From positions 7,106-71,105 of the forward strand of contig JBLNCI010000045.1 in assembly GCA_050260515.1 (NCBI GenBank): DNA of 64,000 bases, in the 5' to 3' direction. A program made the position numbers and the translations under genes. This document shows positions 41,140-49,145 of this stretch, piece by piece. The notes under the pieces are model-generated. The model saw nothing but the letters and a program-made list of their open reading frames with translations, ran no database searches and was not told the DNA's origin. This DNA is from DATJIG01 sp050260515 (GTDB lineage Bacteria; Pseudomonadota; Alphaproteobacteria; SMXQ01). Position 1 is the stretch's first letter, and the number at the start of each line of letters is the position of its first letter.

Positions 41140-43582
41140 AGCTGTCGAGGACCTTTTTCGCCCCTGCCTTTTCGAAGGCGATTTCGAGCTTGTTGCCGTC
41201 GACCGCGGTGATTTTCCCGTAGCCGAACTTCTGGTGGAAGATCCGCTCGCCGGCGCGGAAGCCCGAGGCGGACGCGCCGTTCGACGCCGGCTTCTTGGGC
41301 GTCACGTCCTTCATCGCCGGCTTTTCCCAACGGTTGTACGTGTCGGCGAACCGACCGAAGCGGCCGCCGTTCGCGCCGCCCCCGTTGCGATCGCCGCCGT
41401 TGCGCGTGGCGCCGTTGCCGCCGCTCCGATTCCCGTAAGTCTCGCGCCACGGCCGGCGCGGACGCGGCTCGGAATCGAAGGCGTCGGCCGCCTCGCTGAC
41501 TCCTTCGTCGCGAGGCGACAGGCCCGGATAGAGCCCAGGCCCGGCGATCAGCTCGACGTTGTCGGGCGGCATCTCCTCGATGAATCGCGACGGGACGCTG
41601 GTCTGCCATTGATTGAACAGCCGCCGGTTGGCGGCGTGGAGAACGTGCGCCTTGCGCTTCGCTCGGGTGAGGCCGACATACGCGAGCCGCCGCTCCTCCT
41701 CGAGCCCGGCGCGGCCCTCGCCCTCCATCGCGCGCGGGTGGGGGAACACGCCCTCTTCCCACCCAGGCAGGAACACGACGTCGAACTCGAGGCCTTTCGC
41801 GGCATGGAGCGTCATGAGGCTGACCATGTCGCCTTCGTCGCCCTTGTCGGCGTCCATCACCAAACTGACATGCTCGAGGAACGCGGTCAGCGTTTCGAAC
41901 CCTTCGAGCGCGGAGACGAGTTCCTTGAGGTTCTCGAGCCGGCCCGGCGCGTCGACCAGCTTCTCGCGCTCCCACTTCTCCTGCCACATGGCGGTGTAGC
42001 CCGATTCCTCGAGCACGACTGCGGCGAGCTCCGCCGGGGGAAGGCGCGTCGCCTCGGCACGCCAGCGTGCGATCGAGGCGAGGAAGTCGCCGAGGGCCGC
42101 GCGCGCCCGCGGCTTCAGTTCGTCGCTGCCGAGCAGGCGATCGGCTGCCCCGCTGAGCGAAATGCCGGTGCCGCGCGCGAGCTTGTGGATGGAGTTGAGC
42201 GCGGCATCGCCGAGCCCGCGCTTCGGCACGTTGACGACGCGCTCAAACGCGAGATCGTCTTCCGGACGCTGCACGAGCCGCAGATAGGCGATGGCATCGC
42301 GGATTTCCTGACGCTCGTAGAATCGCGGGCCGCCGACGACTCGATACGGCAGCCCGACGGTGATGAAGCGCTCTTCGAATTCGCGCGTCTGGGCGCCGGC
42401 GCGGACCAGCACGGCGACGTGGCCGAGCGGCAGGCCGTGGCGGCGCAGCGATTCGATCTCCTCCGAGACCACGCGCGCTTCCTCGGCGCCATCCCACACG
42501 CCCTGCACGCGTACCTTGTCGCCGCCCGCGCGCTCGGTCCACAGCGTCTTGCCGAGGCGATCGGCGTTGTGCGCGATCAAACCCGACGCGGCGGCGAGGA
42601 TGTGACTCGTCGAGCGGTAGTTGCGCTCGAGCCGGATCACCACCGCGCCGGGAAAGTCCTTCTCGAAGCGCAGGATGTTGCCGACCTCGGCGCCGCGCCA
42701 GCCGTAGATCGACTGGTCGTCGTCGCCGACGCAGCAGATGTTGTGGCGCCCCTGCGCGAGCAGACGCAGCCAGAGATACTGCGCGACGTTCGTGTCCTGA
42801 TACTCGTCGACGAGCAGGTACTTGAAGCGCCGCTGATAGTCGGCAAGCACGTCGGGGTGTGCAGTGAAGAGGGTGAGGCTGTGGAGAAGCAGGTCGCCGA
42901 AATCGGCGGCATTCAGCGTCCGGAGCCGCTCCTGGTAGCGCTTGTACAGCTCGATGCCCCGGCCGTGAGCGAACTCCCCGGCGTCCCCCGCCGACACCTT
43001 GTCGGGGGTCAGACCGCGATCCTTCCAGCGCTGGATGACGGCGTTCAGCGCCCTGGGCGGCCATTTCTTCTCGTCGAGATTGGCCTCCTGGAGGATTTGA
43101 CGGAGGAGCCGGTTCTGGTCGTCGTCGTCGAGGATCGTGAAGTCGGGCTTGAGGCCGACGAGCTCGGCGTGGCGGCGGACGATCCGCGCCGAGATCGAAT
43201 GGAAGGTGCCGAGCCACATGCCCTCGACGCTGCGGCCGATCAGCGCGCCGACGCGCTCCTTCATCTCGCGCGCGGCCTTGTTGGTGAAGGTGACGGCCAG
43301 CACCTCGCCCGGCATCGCGCGCGCCGTGGCGAGCAGATGTGCGAGACGCGTCACCAGCACCCGGGTCTTGCCGGTGCCGGCGCCGGCGAGCACGAGCACC
43401 GGGCCGTCGAGGGTCTCGACCGCCGCGCGCTGCTCGGGATTGAGCGAATCCAGGTAGGCGGGCGCGCGGGCGGGCATCGGCGCTCGCGCGGCGGCGGGGG
43501 CGGCGGGCACGGACGCGGCAGGCACCGACGCGGGAAGGGCGGGCTCGCGATCGAAGCCCGAAAGATCGAACGGATCGGACAT
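41123..43582 (-). CDS. UvrD/PcrA-family superfamily I DNA helicase
   Basis: 819 residues. Walker A is 'AGAGTGKT' (66-73), motif II is 'DEYQDTN', and the other SF1 motifs ('GDDDQSIYGWRGA', 'LERNYRSTSHI', 'LMTLHAAKGLEFDVVFLPG') are complete. A Gly/Asn-rich low-complexity linker follows the core, and the C-terminus ends in a Tudor-like segment ('FGYGKITAVDGNKLEIAF') as in PcrA and UvrD. It unwinds DNA 3' to 5' in nucleotide excision and mismatch repair. uvrD and pcrA cannot be separated from sequence alone. About the first 45 residues are Ala/Pro-rich. Confidence 0.94.
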   Translation of the reverse strand: MSDPFDLSGFDREPALPASVPAASVPAAPAAARAPMPARAPAYLDSLNPEQRAAVETLDGPVLVLAGAGTGKTRVLVTRLAHLLATARAMPGEVLAVTFTNKAAREMKERVGALIGRSVEGMWLGTFHSISARIVRRHAELVGLKPDFTILDDDDQNRLLRQILQEANLDEKKWPPRALNAVIQRWKDRGLTPDKVSAGDAGEFAHGRGIELYKRYQERLRTLNAADFGDLLLHSLTLFTAHPDVLADYQRRFKYLLVDEYQDTNVAQYLWLRLLAQGRHNICCVGDDDQSIYGWRGAEVGNILRFEKDFPGAVVIRLERNYRSTSHILAAASGLIAHNADRLGKTLWTERAGGDKVRVQGVWDGAEEARVVSEEIESLRRHGLPLGHVAVLVRAGAQTREFEERFITVGLPYRVVGGPRFYERQEIRDAIAYLRLVQRPEDDLAFERVVNVPKRGLGDAALNSIHKLARGTGISLSGAADRLLGSDELKPRARAALGDFLASIARWRAEATRLPPAELAAVVLEESGYTAMWQEKWEREKLVDAPGRLENLKELVSALEGFETLTAFLEHVSLVMDADKGDEGDMVSLMTLHAAKGLEFDVVFLPGWEEGVFPHPRAMEGEGRAGLEEERRLAYVGLTRAKRKAHVLHAANRRLFNQWQTSVPSRFIEEMPPDNVELIAGPGLYPGLSPRDEGVSEAADAFDSEPRPRRPWRETYGNRSGGNGATRNGGDRNGGGANGGRFGRFADTYNRWEKPAMKDVTPKKPASNGASASGFRAGERIFHQKFGYGKITAVDGNKLEIAFEKAGAKKVLDSFVERA

Positions 43583-43740
43583 GCCGCTTTATACCGCGAT
43601 CGGCCGCTTCCGACCACCGAGGATGCCGCTTGACCGGATCGGGCGGCCAAACAATCTCACAGCGGCACTGCACCGTTGGCATCGCGCGCGCGGCGCGTCC
43701 GCGCTAGACTCTGAGCGCCGCTACCGGGAGGCGTTGCGTC

Positions 43741-44799
43741 GTGCTGCACCGCAGTCTCCGTTTCATACCTAAGCGATCCGAGCGTCCGTCACGCCGCGCG
43801 CTGCTCTGCGCCGCGGCGACCGCTTTCGGCCTCGTGATCGCGGGTCCGCTTGCGCGCGCGGCCGAGGCGACGGACGCCGACTCGGCGGCATTCGACGCGC
43901 TGCTCCGGTCCGTGGTGCGGATCCGCGCCTTCGTTCCGAGCGACGCCGACAGCGCGCGCCGCCTCGGCACCGAGCGCGAGGGCCACGGCATCGTCGTGGG
44001 CCGCGATGGGCTGATCGTCACCGTCGGCTATCTGATCAACGAGGCGATGTCGGTCGAGATCCTCGACGACCAGCGCCGCACCCGCGCCGCGACCGTCGTC
44101 GGCTACGACAGCGAGACCGGGCTCGGGCTGCTGCGCGCGCCGGGGCTCGCCGCGGTGTCGCCGCTGCCGCTCGGCGATTCGATCGCCCTCGCGTCGGGTA
44201 CGCCGGTGGTGGTCGCGGCTGCGGGTGGAGCATCGCACGCGATCCCCGCCGTCGTCGTGTCGCGCCGTCCGTTTGCCGGCTCCTGGGAGTACCTGCTCGA
44301 GCACGCGATCTACACCGCGCCCGCCCACCCCGATTGGGGTGGCACGGCGCTGATCTCGTCGGACGGCAAGCTGCTCGGGGTGGGATCGCTGCTGGTCAAC
44401 CAGGCGCGCCGCGAGGGCGAGCGCATGTCGGGTAACGTCTTCGTGCCGGTCGATCTGCTGAAGCCGATGCTCGACCAGGTCGCCGCGTCGGGAAAGATCA
44501 CGCCCAAGCCCCATCCCTGGCTCGGCCTCAATGCCTCGGCCCATCCCGGCGGCTTGCTGGTCGGGCGGCTCTCGCGTAACAGCCCGGCGCAGGCCGCGGG
44601 CATCCAGCGCGGCGATCTCGTCACCGGCATCGCCGGACGTCCCGTCGAAGACCTCGCCGAGTTCTACCGCCGCGTGTGGGCGATGGGCTCGCCCGGCGTC
44701 GACGTCCCCTTGACCATTCTCCGCGATGGCCGGACATTCACGATCAAAGTCCGTTCCGACGATCGCTACCGCTTTTTGGTCAAGGAGAAGACGTACTGA
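43741..44799 (+). CDS. HtrA/DegP-like trypsin-fold plus PDZ protein lacking the catalytic triad
   Basis: 352 residues from a GTG. The N-terminus has 'SRRALLCAAATAFGLVIAGPLARA', a signal peptide with a twin-arginine-like motif. The trypsin-like part aligns with HtrA over 'GHGIVVGRDGLIVT', 'GYDSETGLGLLRA' and 'DWGGTALISSDGKLLGVG', followed by a PDZ domain (about 255-340). The triad positions are Tyr97 (for His), Gly127 (for Asp) and Trp199 (for Ser), so it should not be an active protease. A chaperone, sensor or adaptor role is possible. It is followed closely by a DUF2214 gene. Confidence 0.75.
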   Translation: MLHRSLRFIPKRSERPSRRALLCAAATAFGLVIAGPLARAAEATDADSAAFDALLRSVVRIRAFVPSDADSARRLGTEREGHGIVVGRDGLIVTVGYLINEAMSVEILDDQRRTRAATVVGYDSETGLGLLRAPGLAAVSPLPLGDSIALASGTPVVVAAAGGASHAIPAVVVSRRPFAGSWEYLLEHAIYTAPAHPDWGGTALISSDGKLLGVGSLLVNQARREGERMSGNVFVPVDLLKPMLDQVAASGKITPKPHPWLGLNASAHPGGLLVGRLSRNSPAQAAGIQRGDLVTGIAGRPVEDLAEFYRRVWAMGSPGVDVPLTILRDGRTFTIKVRSDDRYRFLVKEKTY

Positions 44800-44801
44800 C
44801 G

Positions 44802-45254
44802 ATGACGGCCCAAGCCATTGCCGCCTTCCTTCACCTGATCAGCGCCGTCACCGCGTTCGCCTGCCTCGCCGCCGAGCTGGTGCTCTACCGCGAGGCGCTG
44901 CCGGTTCCTCTCGCGCGGCGGCTGCGCCGCATCGACGCGGGCTACGGCATCGCGCTCGGCGCGGTGGTCGTGACCGGATCGCTCCGCTTCCTGTTCTTCG
45001 GCGCCGGCGCGCACGCCTATCTTCTGAACGCGGTGTTCTGGGTGAAGATGATCGCGTTGCTTTTCGTGATCATGCTGTCGCTGCGCATGACCAGCCACTT
45101 CATGCGCTCGGCGGTGGCCACGGACGGCGTTGCCGCCAAAGGGCCGCTGAGCTACCGCCGGGCCCGGACGACGCTGTGGGCGGAAGCCGGGCTTCTCGCG
45201 ATCGCGATGCTGTCGGCGGCGCTGATGGCGCGGGGCGTGGGCCTGCAGGTGTGA
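44802..45254 (+). CDS. DUF2214-family membrane protein
   Basis: About 150 residues with four hydrophobic segments, for example 'AIAAFLHLISAVTAFACLAAELVLY' (split over residues 5-30) and 'NAVFWVKMIALLFVIML'. These resemble the DUF2214 family of predicted small membrane proteins of unknown function. It starts two bases after the stop of the HtrA-like gene, so the two are probably translated together. A link between the two proteins is inferred from this adjacency only. Confidence 0.65.
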   Translation: MTAQAIAAFLHLISAVTAFACLAAELVLYREALPVPLARRLRRIDAGYGIALGAVVVTGSLRFLFFGAGAHAYLLNAVFWVKMIALLFVIMLSLRMTSHFMRSAVATDGVAAKGPLSYRRARTTLWAEAGLLAIAMLSAALMARGVGLQV

Positions 45255-45264
45255 GGAGCGCCGG

Positions 45265-46329
45265 TCAGGCGGCGCCGATCGCCCGCGGCGCGTTCTCGCT
45301 CAGCATCTCGCCGGAGCAGGTGCGGTTGCGGCCGCTGTTCTTCGCCGCATAGAGCGCGGCGTCAGCCCGCGCCACCATGTCCTTGCCGCTCTCGCCTTTC
45401 TTGAGCTGGGCGATGCCGAGCGAGAGCGTGATCTGGCCGAGCACTTCGCCGGTCGACCGGCGGGTCACCTTCTTCGCGAGGATCGTCTTGCGGATTTCCT
45501 CGGCCACGACGTAGGCGCCCTGCACCGGGGTGCCGGGCAGCAGCACGACGAACTCCTCGCCGCCGTAGCGCGCGGTGTGGTCTCGACCCTTGACGCATTC
45601 GACCAGGGTCTCGGCGACGCGGCGAAGCAGCAGGTCGCCGACCTGATGGCCGTGGGTGTCGTTGACGCGCTTGAAGTGATCGATGTCGGCCATGATGACC
45701 GACAGCGGCTGCCCCTCGGCGTGTGCCGCGGCGACCAGCTCCTTCAGGCGGTGATCGAACATCTTGCGGTTGCCGAGACCGGTCAGCGGGTCGGTGGTGG
45801 CCTCGACGCGCATGGCGGCGAGATTCTCCCGCAGCTCGTTCATCTCGTCGGCGGTGGTCTGCAGGCGCGTCTCGATCGCGCGATGCGCCTGTTCGACGCG
45901 GGTTGTCTCGCTGAGGACGCGGGTCAATGCGGTGCGCAGGGATTCGAGCGACCCCGCGGATGCCAGCTCGCCCGAGAAATTGTCGAGCGCGGCACCGTAG
46001 GACCGGGCGTTGTCGCCAGCAGCAGCAAGCTCCTTCACCAGCACCGAGACCGCGACCTCGATGCGACGGGCGGCGGCGGAGAACGCCTCGGAATCGACGC
46101 CGAGGCCGAAATGCCGGTCGAAGATCGCGGCGAAGCGCTGGACGTCGAAGCGGTTGCCTTCGGCGATCAGCTCCTGAATGTCGCGGCTCAGGGCCGGGTG
46201 GTGCCCCGCCACATGGCTGTACGCCACGGTGAAGTTGACCGGGTGCGGCGGCATGTCATGCGTGCGCAGGAAGCCCAGGGCCTCTCCCGCCAGCTTGAAT
46301 GCCCTCTCCATCGTGTCGGTGAAGCGCAC
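45265..46329 (-). CDS. Diguanylate cyclase (GGDEF domain)
   Basis: 354 residues from a GTG. It carries 'TTDPLTGLGNRKMFDHRL' and the active-site 'YGGEEF' (GGEEF at 256-260), so c-di-GMP synthesis is likely. The inhibitory I-site position reads K-G-R-D, not RxxD, so product inhibition may be weak. The N-terminal 170 residues are helical, contain 'HPVNFTVAYSHVAG', and resemble an uncharacterised segment in alphaproteobacterial GGDEF proteins. No membrane helix is seen. A GGGGGCG site lies upstream. An in-frame ATG at 46311 is an alternative start. Confidence 0.88.
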   Translation of the reverse strand: MRFTDTMERAFKLAGEALGFLRTHDMPPHPVNFTVAYSHVAGHHPALSRDIQELIAEGNRFDVQRFAAIFDRHFGLGVDSEAFSAAARRIEVAVSVLVKELAAAGDNARSYGAALDNFSGELASAGSLESLRTALTRVLSETTRVEQAHRAIETRLQTTADEMNELRENLAAMRVEATTDPLTGLGNRKMFDHRLKELVAAAHAEGQPLSVIMADIDHFKRVNDTHGHQVGDLLLRRVAETLVECVKGRDHTARYGGEEFVVLLPGTPVQGAYVVAEEIRKTILAKKVTRRSTGEVLGQITLSLGIAQLKKGESGKDMVARADAALYAAKNSGRNRTCSGEMLSENAPRAIGAA

Positions 46330-46405
46330 GTCACGCCCCCAGGTTCGCCGGACAGGGAAGTGCCTGTCCGACGCCCTGTTTTTAACGATTGCCCAGTAAA
46401 GGGTT

Positions 46406-46429
46406 CGCTAACGACCGGTAAAGTTAGCG
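46406..46429. promoter_or_regulatory. Inverted repeat upstream of the GGDEF gene
   Basis: CGCTAAC (46406-46412) and GTTAGCG (46423-46429) form a seven-base perfect inverted repeat separated by ten bases. The 180-base region also has several TAA-rich stretches, unusual in this GC-rich genome. It lies 77 bases upstream of the GTG of the GGDEF gene and could be an operator or a promoter element. Confidence 0.35.
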
Positions 46430-46509
46430 CTTAATCCGCGCCGGGGCGGGGTCCGGCGCGTGTCTGCGCGGCGCCGGCTCACGGAAACGAGAGCGGCCCG
46501 GCCGACCGA

Positions 46510-48408
46510 TCAGATCTGCACCCGCGTCCCGAGCTCGATCACGCTGTTGTGGGGAATGCGGAAGAACTCGACCACGCTGCCGGCGTTCCGCGACATCGCG
46601 GCGAACAGCTGCTCACGCCACCAGGCCATGGCCCCTCCCGTGCTCGGCACCAGCGTCTCCCGGCTCAGAAAGTACGACGTCGCGAACAGGTTGATGTCGA
46701 GGCCATGGTGCTGCTTGCAGAGCTCGAGCGCCTGGGGGATGTCGGGGACGTTCTTGAACCCATAGTTCACCGTCACCCGCCACACACCCTTCGCGATCGT
46801 ACACACGTCGACCCGTTCCTCGTACGGGATCCACGGCACGTCATGGAACAACACCGTGAGCACGATCAGTCTGTCGTGGATCACCATATTGTGCTTCAGG
46901 TTGTGAAGCAGCGCCTGCGGCACGTTGCCGGGGTTGGCAACGAAGAACACGCCCGTGCGGGGAATGCGTGGCGCCGATCCGGCAAGCAGCCGCTCCACGA
47001 ATGGCTCGAGCTGCGGGTCGTCGCGCCGCATATGCGCGAGCAGCAGCTCGCGCCCGCGCTTCCATGTCGCCATCGCGCAGAACAGGGCGATGCCGAGCGC
47101 GATCGGGAACCAGCCGCCTTCGACAAACTTTACCGAGCACGCAGCGACGAGCAGCGCGTCGACGGTGAGGAGCGTCCCGGTGGCCGCGAGCGCGATCCAC
47201 AGCGGATAGCGCCAGCCGTACAGCACCACGAAGAACGTCAGCAGCGTGGTGATGAACATCGTCATCGTCACCGCGATGCCGTAGGCCGACGCGAGCGCCG
47301 AAGACGAGCCGAAGCCCAGTGTGGCCATCAATACGGCGACGAGCAGGGTCCAGTTCACCACCGGCATGTAGATCTGCCCCATTTCCTGCGCCGACGTGTA
47401 GACGACGCGCATGCGCGGCAGAAAGCCGAGCTGGATTGCCTGACGGGTCATCGAGTACGTCCCTGAGATCACCGCCTGGGATGCGATCACCGTCGCCGCG
47501 GTGGCGAGGCAGAGGGCGGGCAGAAGCCACGCGTCCGGGAACAGGCGATAGAACGGATTCTGAAGCGCGGCGGGATCCGCGATCAACAGGGCCCCCTGTC
47601 CGAAATAGTTGAGCGCGAGCGCCGGCAGCACCAGGCCGACCCACGCAATCTGGATCGGACGGCGCCCGAAGTGGCCGAGGTCGGCGTACAGAGCCTCCGC
47701 CCCGGTGATCGCGAGCACCACCGCGCCGAGGGCCGCGAACATGCCCCAGCCGCGCCCGGCGAGGAATCCCATCGCATGGACCGGATTGACCGCGGCGAGA
47801 ATGTCCGGCGCGCGCACGATCTGGACGGCGCCGGCGACCCCGAGGACAGCGAACCAGACGACGATGATCGGTCCGAACCACCGCCCGACCGTTGCGGTGC
47901 CGTGACGCTGAAAGAGGAAGAGGCCCACCAGAATCGCAACCGAGATCGGGAGCACATACGCTTCGAACGACGGTACGGCGACTTCAAGGCCCTCCATCGC
48001 ACCGAGGACGGAGATCGCTGGTGTGATCACGCTGTCGCCATAGAACAGCGCCGCGCCGAACACGCCGATCGACAACAACAGCGCCTTGCGTTGCGGCGTC
48101 CGGCCGGCGGAGGCCGCGGCCAACGCCACCAGCGCCATGATGCCCCCCTCGCCCCGGTTGTCGGCACGCAGGATGAGCATCACGTACTTCAGCGTCACCA
48201 CGAACATCAGCAGCCAGAAGATGGTCGAGACGGCGCCGACGATGTTCGACGGGTCGAGCGGCACGCCGGTCGACGGGCCGAAGATCTCGTGCATGGTGTA
48301 GAGCGGACTGGTGCCGATGTCGCCGTAGACGACGCCCAGAGCCCCGAGTGCCAATGCGCCGGTACTCTGCTTCTTCACCTCGGTTGTGGTGGCGTTCGTG
48401 GCAGGCAT
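46510..48408 (-). CDS. kup: Low-affinity potassium transport protein Kup
   Basis: About 632 residues. 'LALGALGVVYGDIGTSPLY' near the N-terminus is the Kup/HAK/KT signature, followed by about twelve membrane helices and a cytoplasmic C-terminal domain. 'NRGEGGIMALVALA' and 'GDSVITPAISVLGAMEG' are also typical. It is a proton-coupled K+ uptake system. ATG at 48408 gives a family-like N-terminus. An ATG at 48465 that overlaps the kdpE stop (ATGA) is an alternative and would make coupled translation explicit. It is downstream of kdpDE on the same strand. Confidence 0.95.
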   Translation of the reverse strand: MPATNATTTEVKKQSTGALALGALGVVYGDIGTSPLYTMHEIFGPSTGVPLDPSNIVGAVSTIFWLLMFVVTLKYVMLILRADNRGEGGIMALVALAAASAGRTPQRKALLLSIGVFGAALFYGDSVITPAISVLGAMEGLEVAVPSFEAYVLPISVAILVGLFLFQRHGTATVGRWFGPIIVVWFAVLGVAGAVQIVRAPDILAAVNPVHAMGFLAGRGWGMFAALGAVVLAITGAEALYADLGHFGRRPIQIAWVGLVLPALALNYFGQGALLIADPAALQNPFYRLFPDAWLLPALCLATAATVIASQAVISGTYSMTRQAIQLGFLPRMRVVYTSAQEMGQIYMPVVNWTLLVAVLMATLGFGSSSALASAYGIAVTMTMFITTLLTFFVVLYGWRYPLWIALAATGTLLTVDALLVAACSVKFVEGGWFPIALGIALFCAMATWKRGRELLLAHMRRDDPQLEPFVERLLAGSAPRIPRTGVFFVANPGNVPQALLHNLKHNMVIHDRLIVLTVLFHDVPWIPYEERVDVCTIAKGVWRVTVNYGFKNVPDIPQALELCKQHHGLDINLFATSYFLSRETLVPSTGGAMAWWREQLFAAMSRNAGSVVEFFRIPHNSVIELGTRVQI

Positions 48409-48461
48409 GGAAATGTGGTCCTCAGCGGGCGCCCCGCGACAAGCGACGGGAGCGCGAAACA

Positions 48462-49145
48462 TCATTCGTCCGTGAAACGATATCCGACGCCCATCTCCGT
48501 CAGGATGTAGCGCGGATCGGCCGGGTTGGCCTCGAGCTTGGCCCGCAACTGGCCCATGTAGATGCGCAGGTAGTGCGTGTGATCGACGAAATCGGCGCCC
48601 CAGACGTCGGCGAGGAGCTGACGGTGAGTGACGACGCGCCCGCGGCTCTGTAGCAGCCGTTGCAGGAGCTTGAATTCGGTCGGAGTGAGGTGGATGTCGT
48701 CGCCGTCGCGGCGCACGCGCCGGCGGTCGAGGTCGATGCTGAGGCCGTCGCAGGCGACGATGCCGCCGGTGGCGCCCGAGCGGCGCAGCGCCGCGCGCAC
48801 CCGCGCGAGCAGTTCGCCGATTCCGAACGGCTTCGTCAGATAATCGTCGGCGCCGGCGTCGAGGGCGCGCACCTTCTGCACCTCGTCGCTCCGCGCCGAA
48901 AGGATAAGGATCGGCAGATCTCCCTGTTCACGAAGGCGCCGCACGACGTCAATGCCGTCCATATCGGGAAGCCCGAGGTCGAGGATCACCAGAGCGGTCG
49001 GCTCGCGCGCACGGTCGATGCCGTCACGACCGCGACCGGCGGCTGTGACCGCATAACCGGCATCCTCGAGGCTCGACGCGACGAATTGGCGGATCGCGGC
49101 GTCGTCCTCGATGACGAGAATACGCGGCCCCGAGGCCACCATCAT
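48462..49145 (-). CDS. OmpR-family response regulator KdpE-like
   Basis: 227 residues. The receiver domain contains 'VIEDDAAIRQF' and the phospho-acceptor Asp56 in 'VILDLGLPDMDG'. The winged-helix output domain ends with 'THYLRIYMGQLRAKLEANPADPRYI', in the region typical of KdpE. The start is within the kdpD stop (ATGATG). It is assigned as KdpE because of the KdpD-type partner. The usual KdpE targets, kdpFABC, are not visible; Kup is next to it instead. Confidence 0.85.
   Translation of the reverse strand: MMVASGPRILVIEDDAAIRQFVASSLEDAGYAVTAAGRGRDGIDRAREPTALVILDLGLPDMDGIDVVRRLREQGDLPILILSARSDEVQKVRALDAGADDYLTKPFGIGELLARVRAALRRSGATGGIVACDGLSIDLDRRRVRRDGDDIHLTPTEFKLLQRLLQSRGRVVTHRQLLADVWGADFVDHTHYLRIYMGQLRAKLEANPADPRYILTEMGVGYRFTDE

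Noticed and set aside
40859..43633. A 924-codon open frame on the plus strand
   Set aside because: It is antisense to the UvrD/PcrA helicase, which has every helicase motif. Long antisense frames are expected in GC-rich DNA, and this translation is Arg/Glu/Val-rich without a domain.
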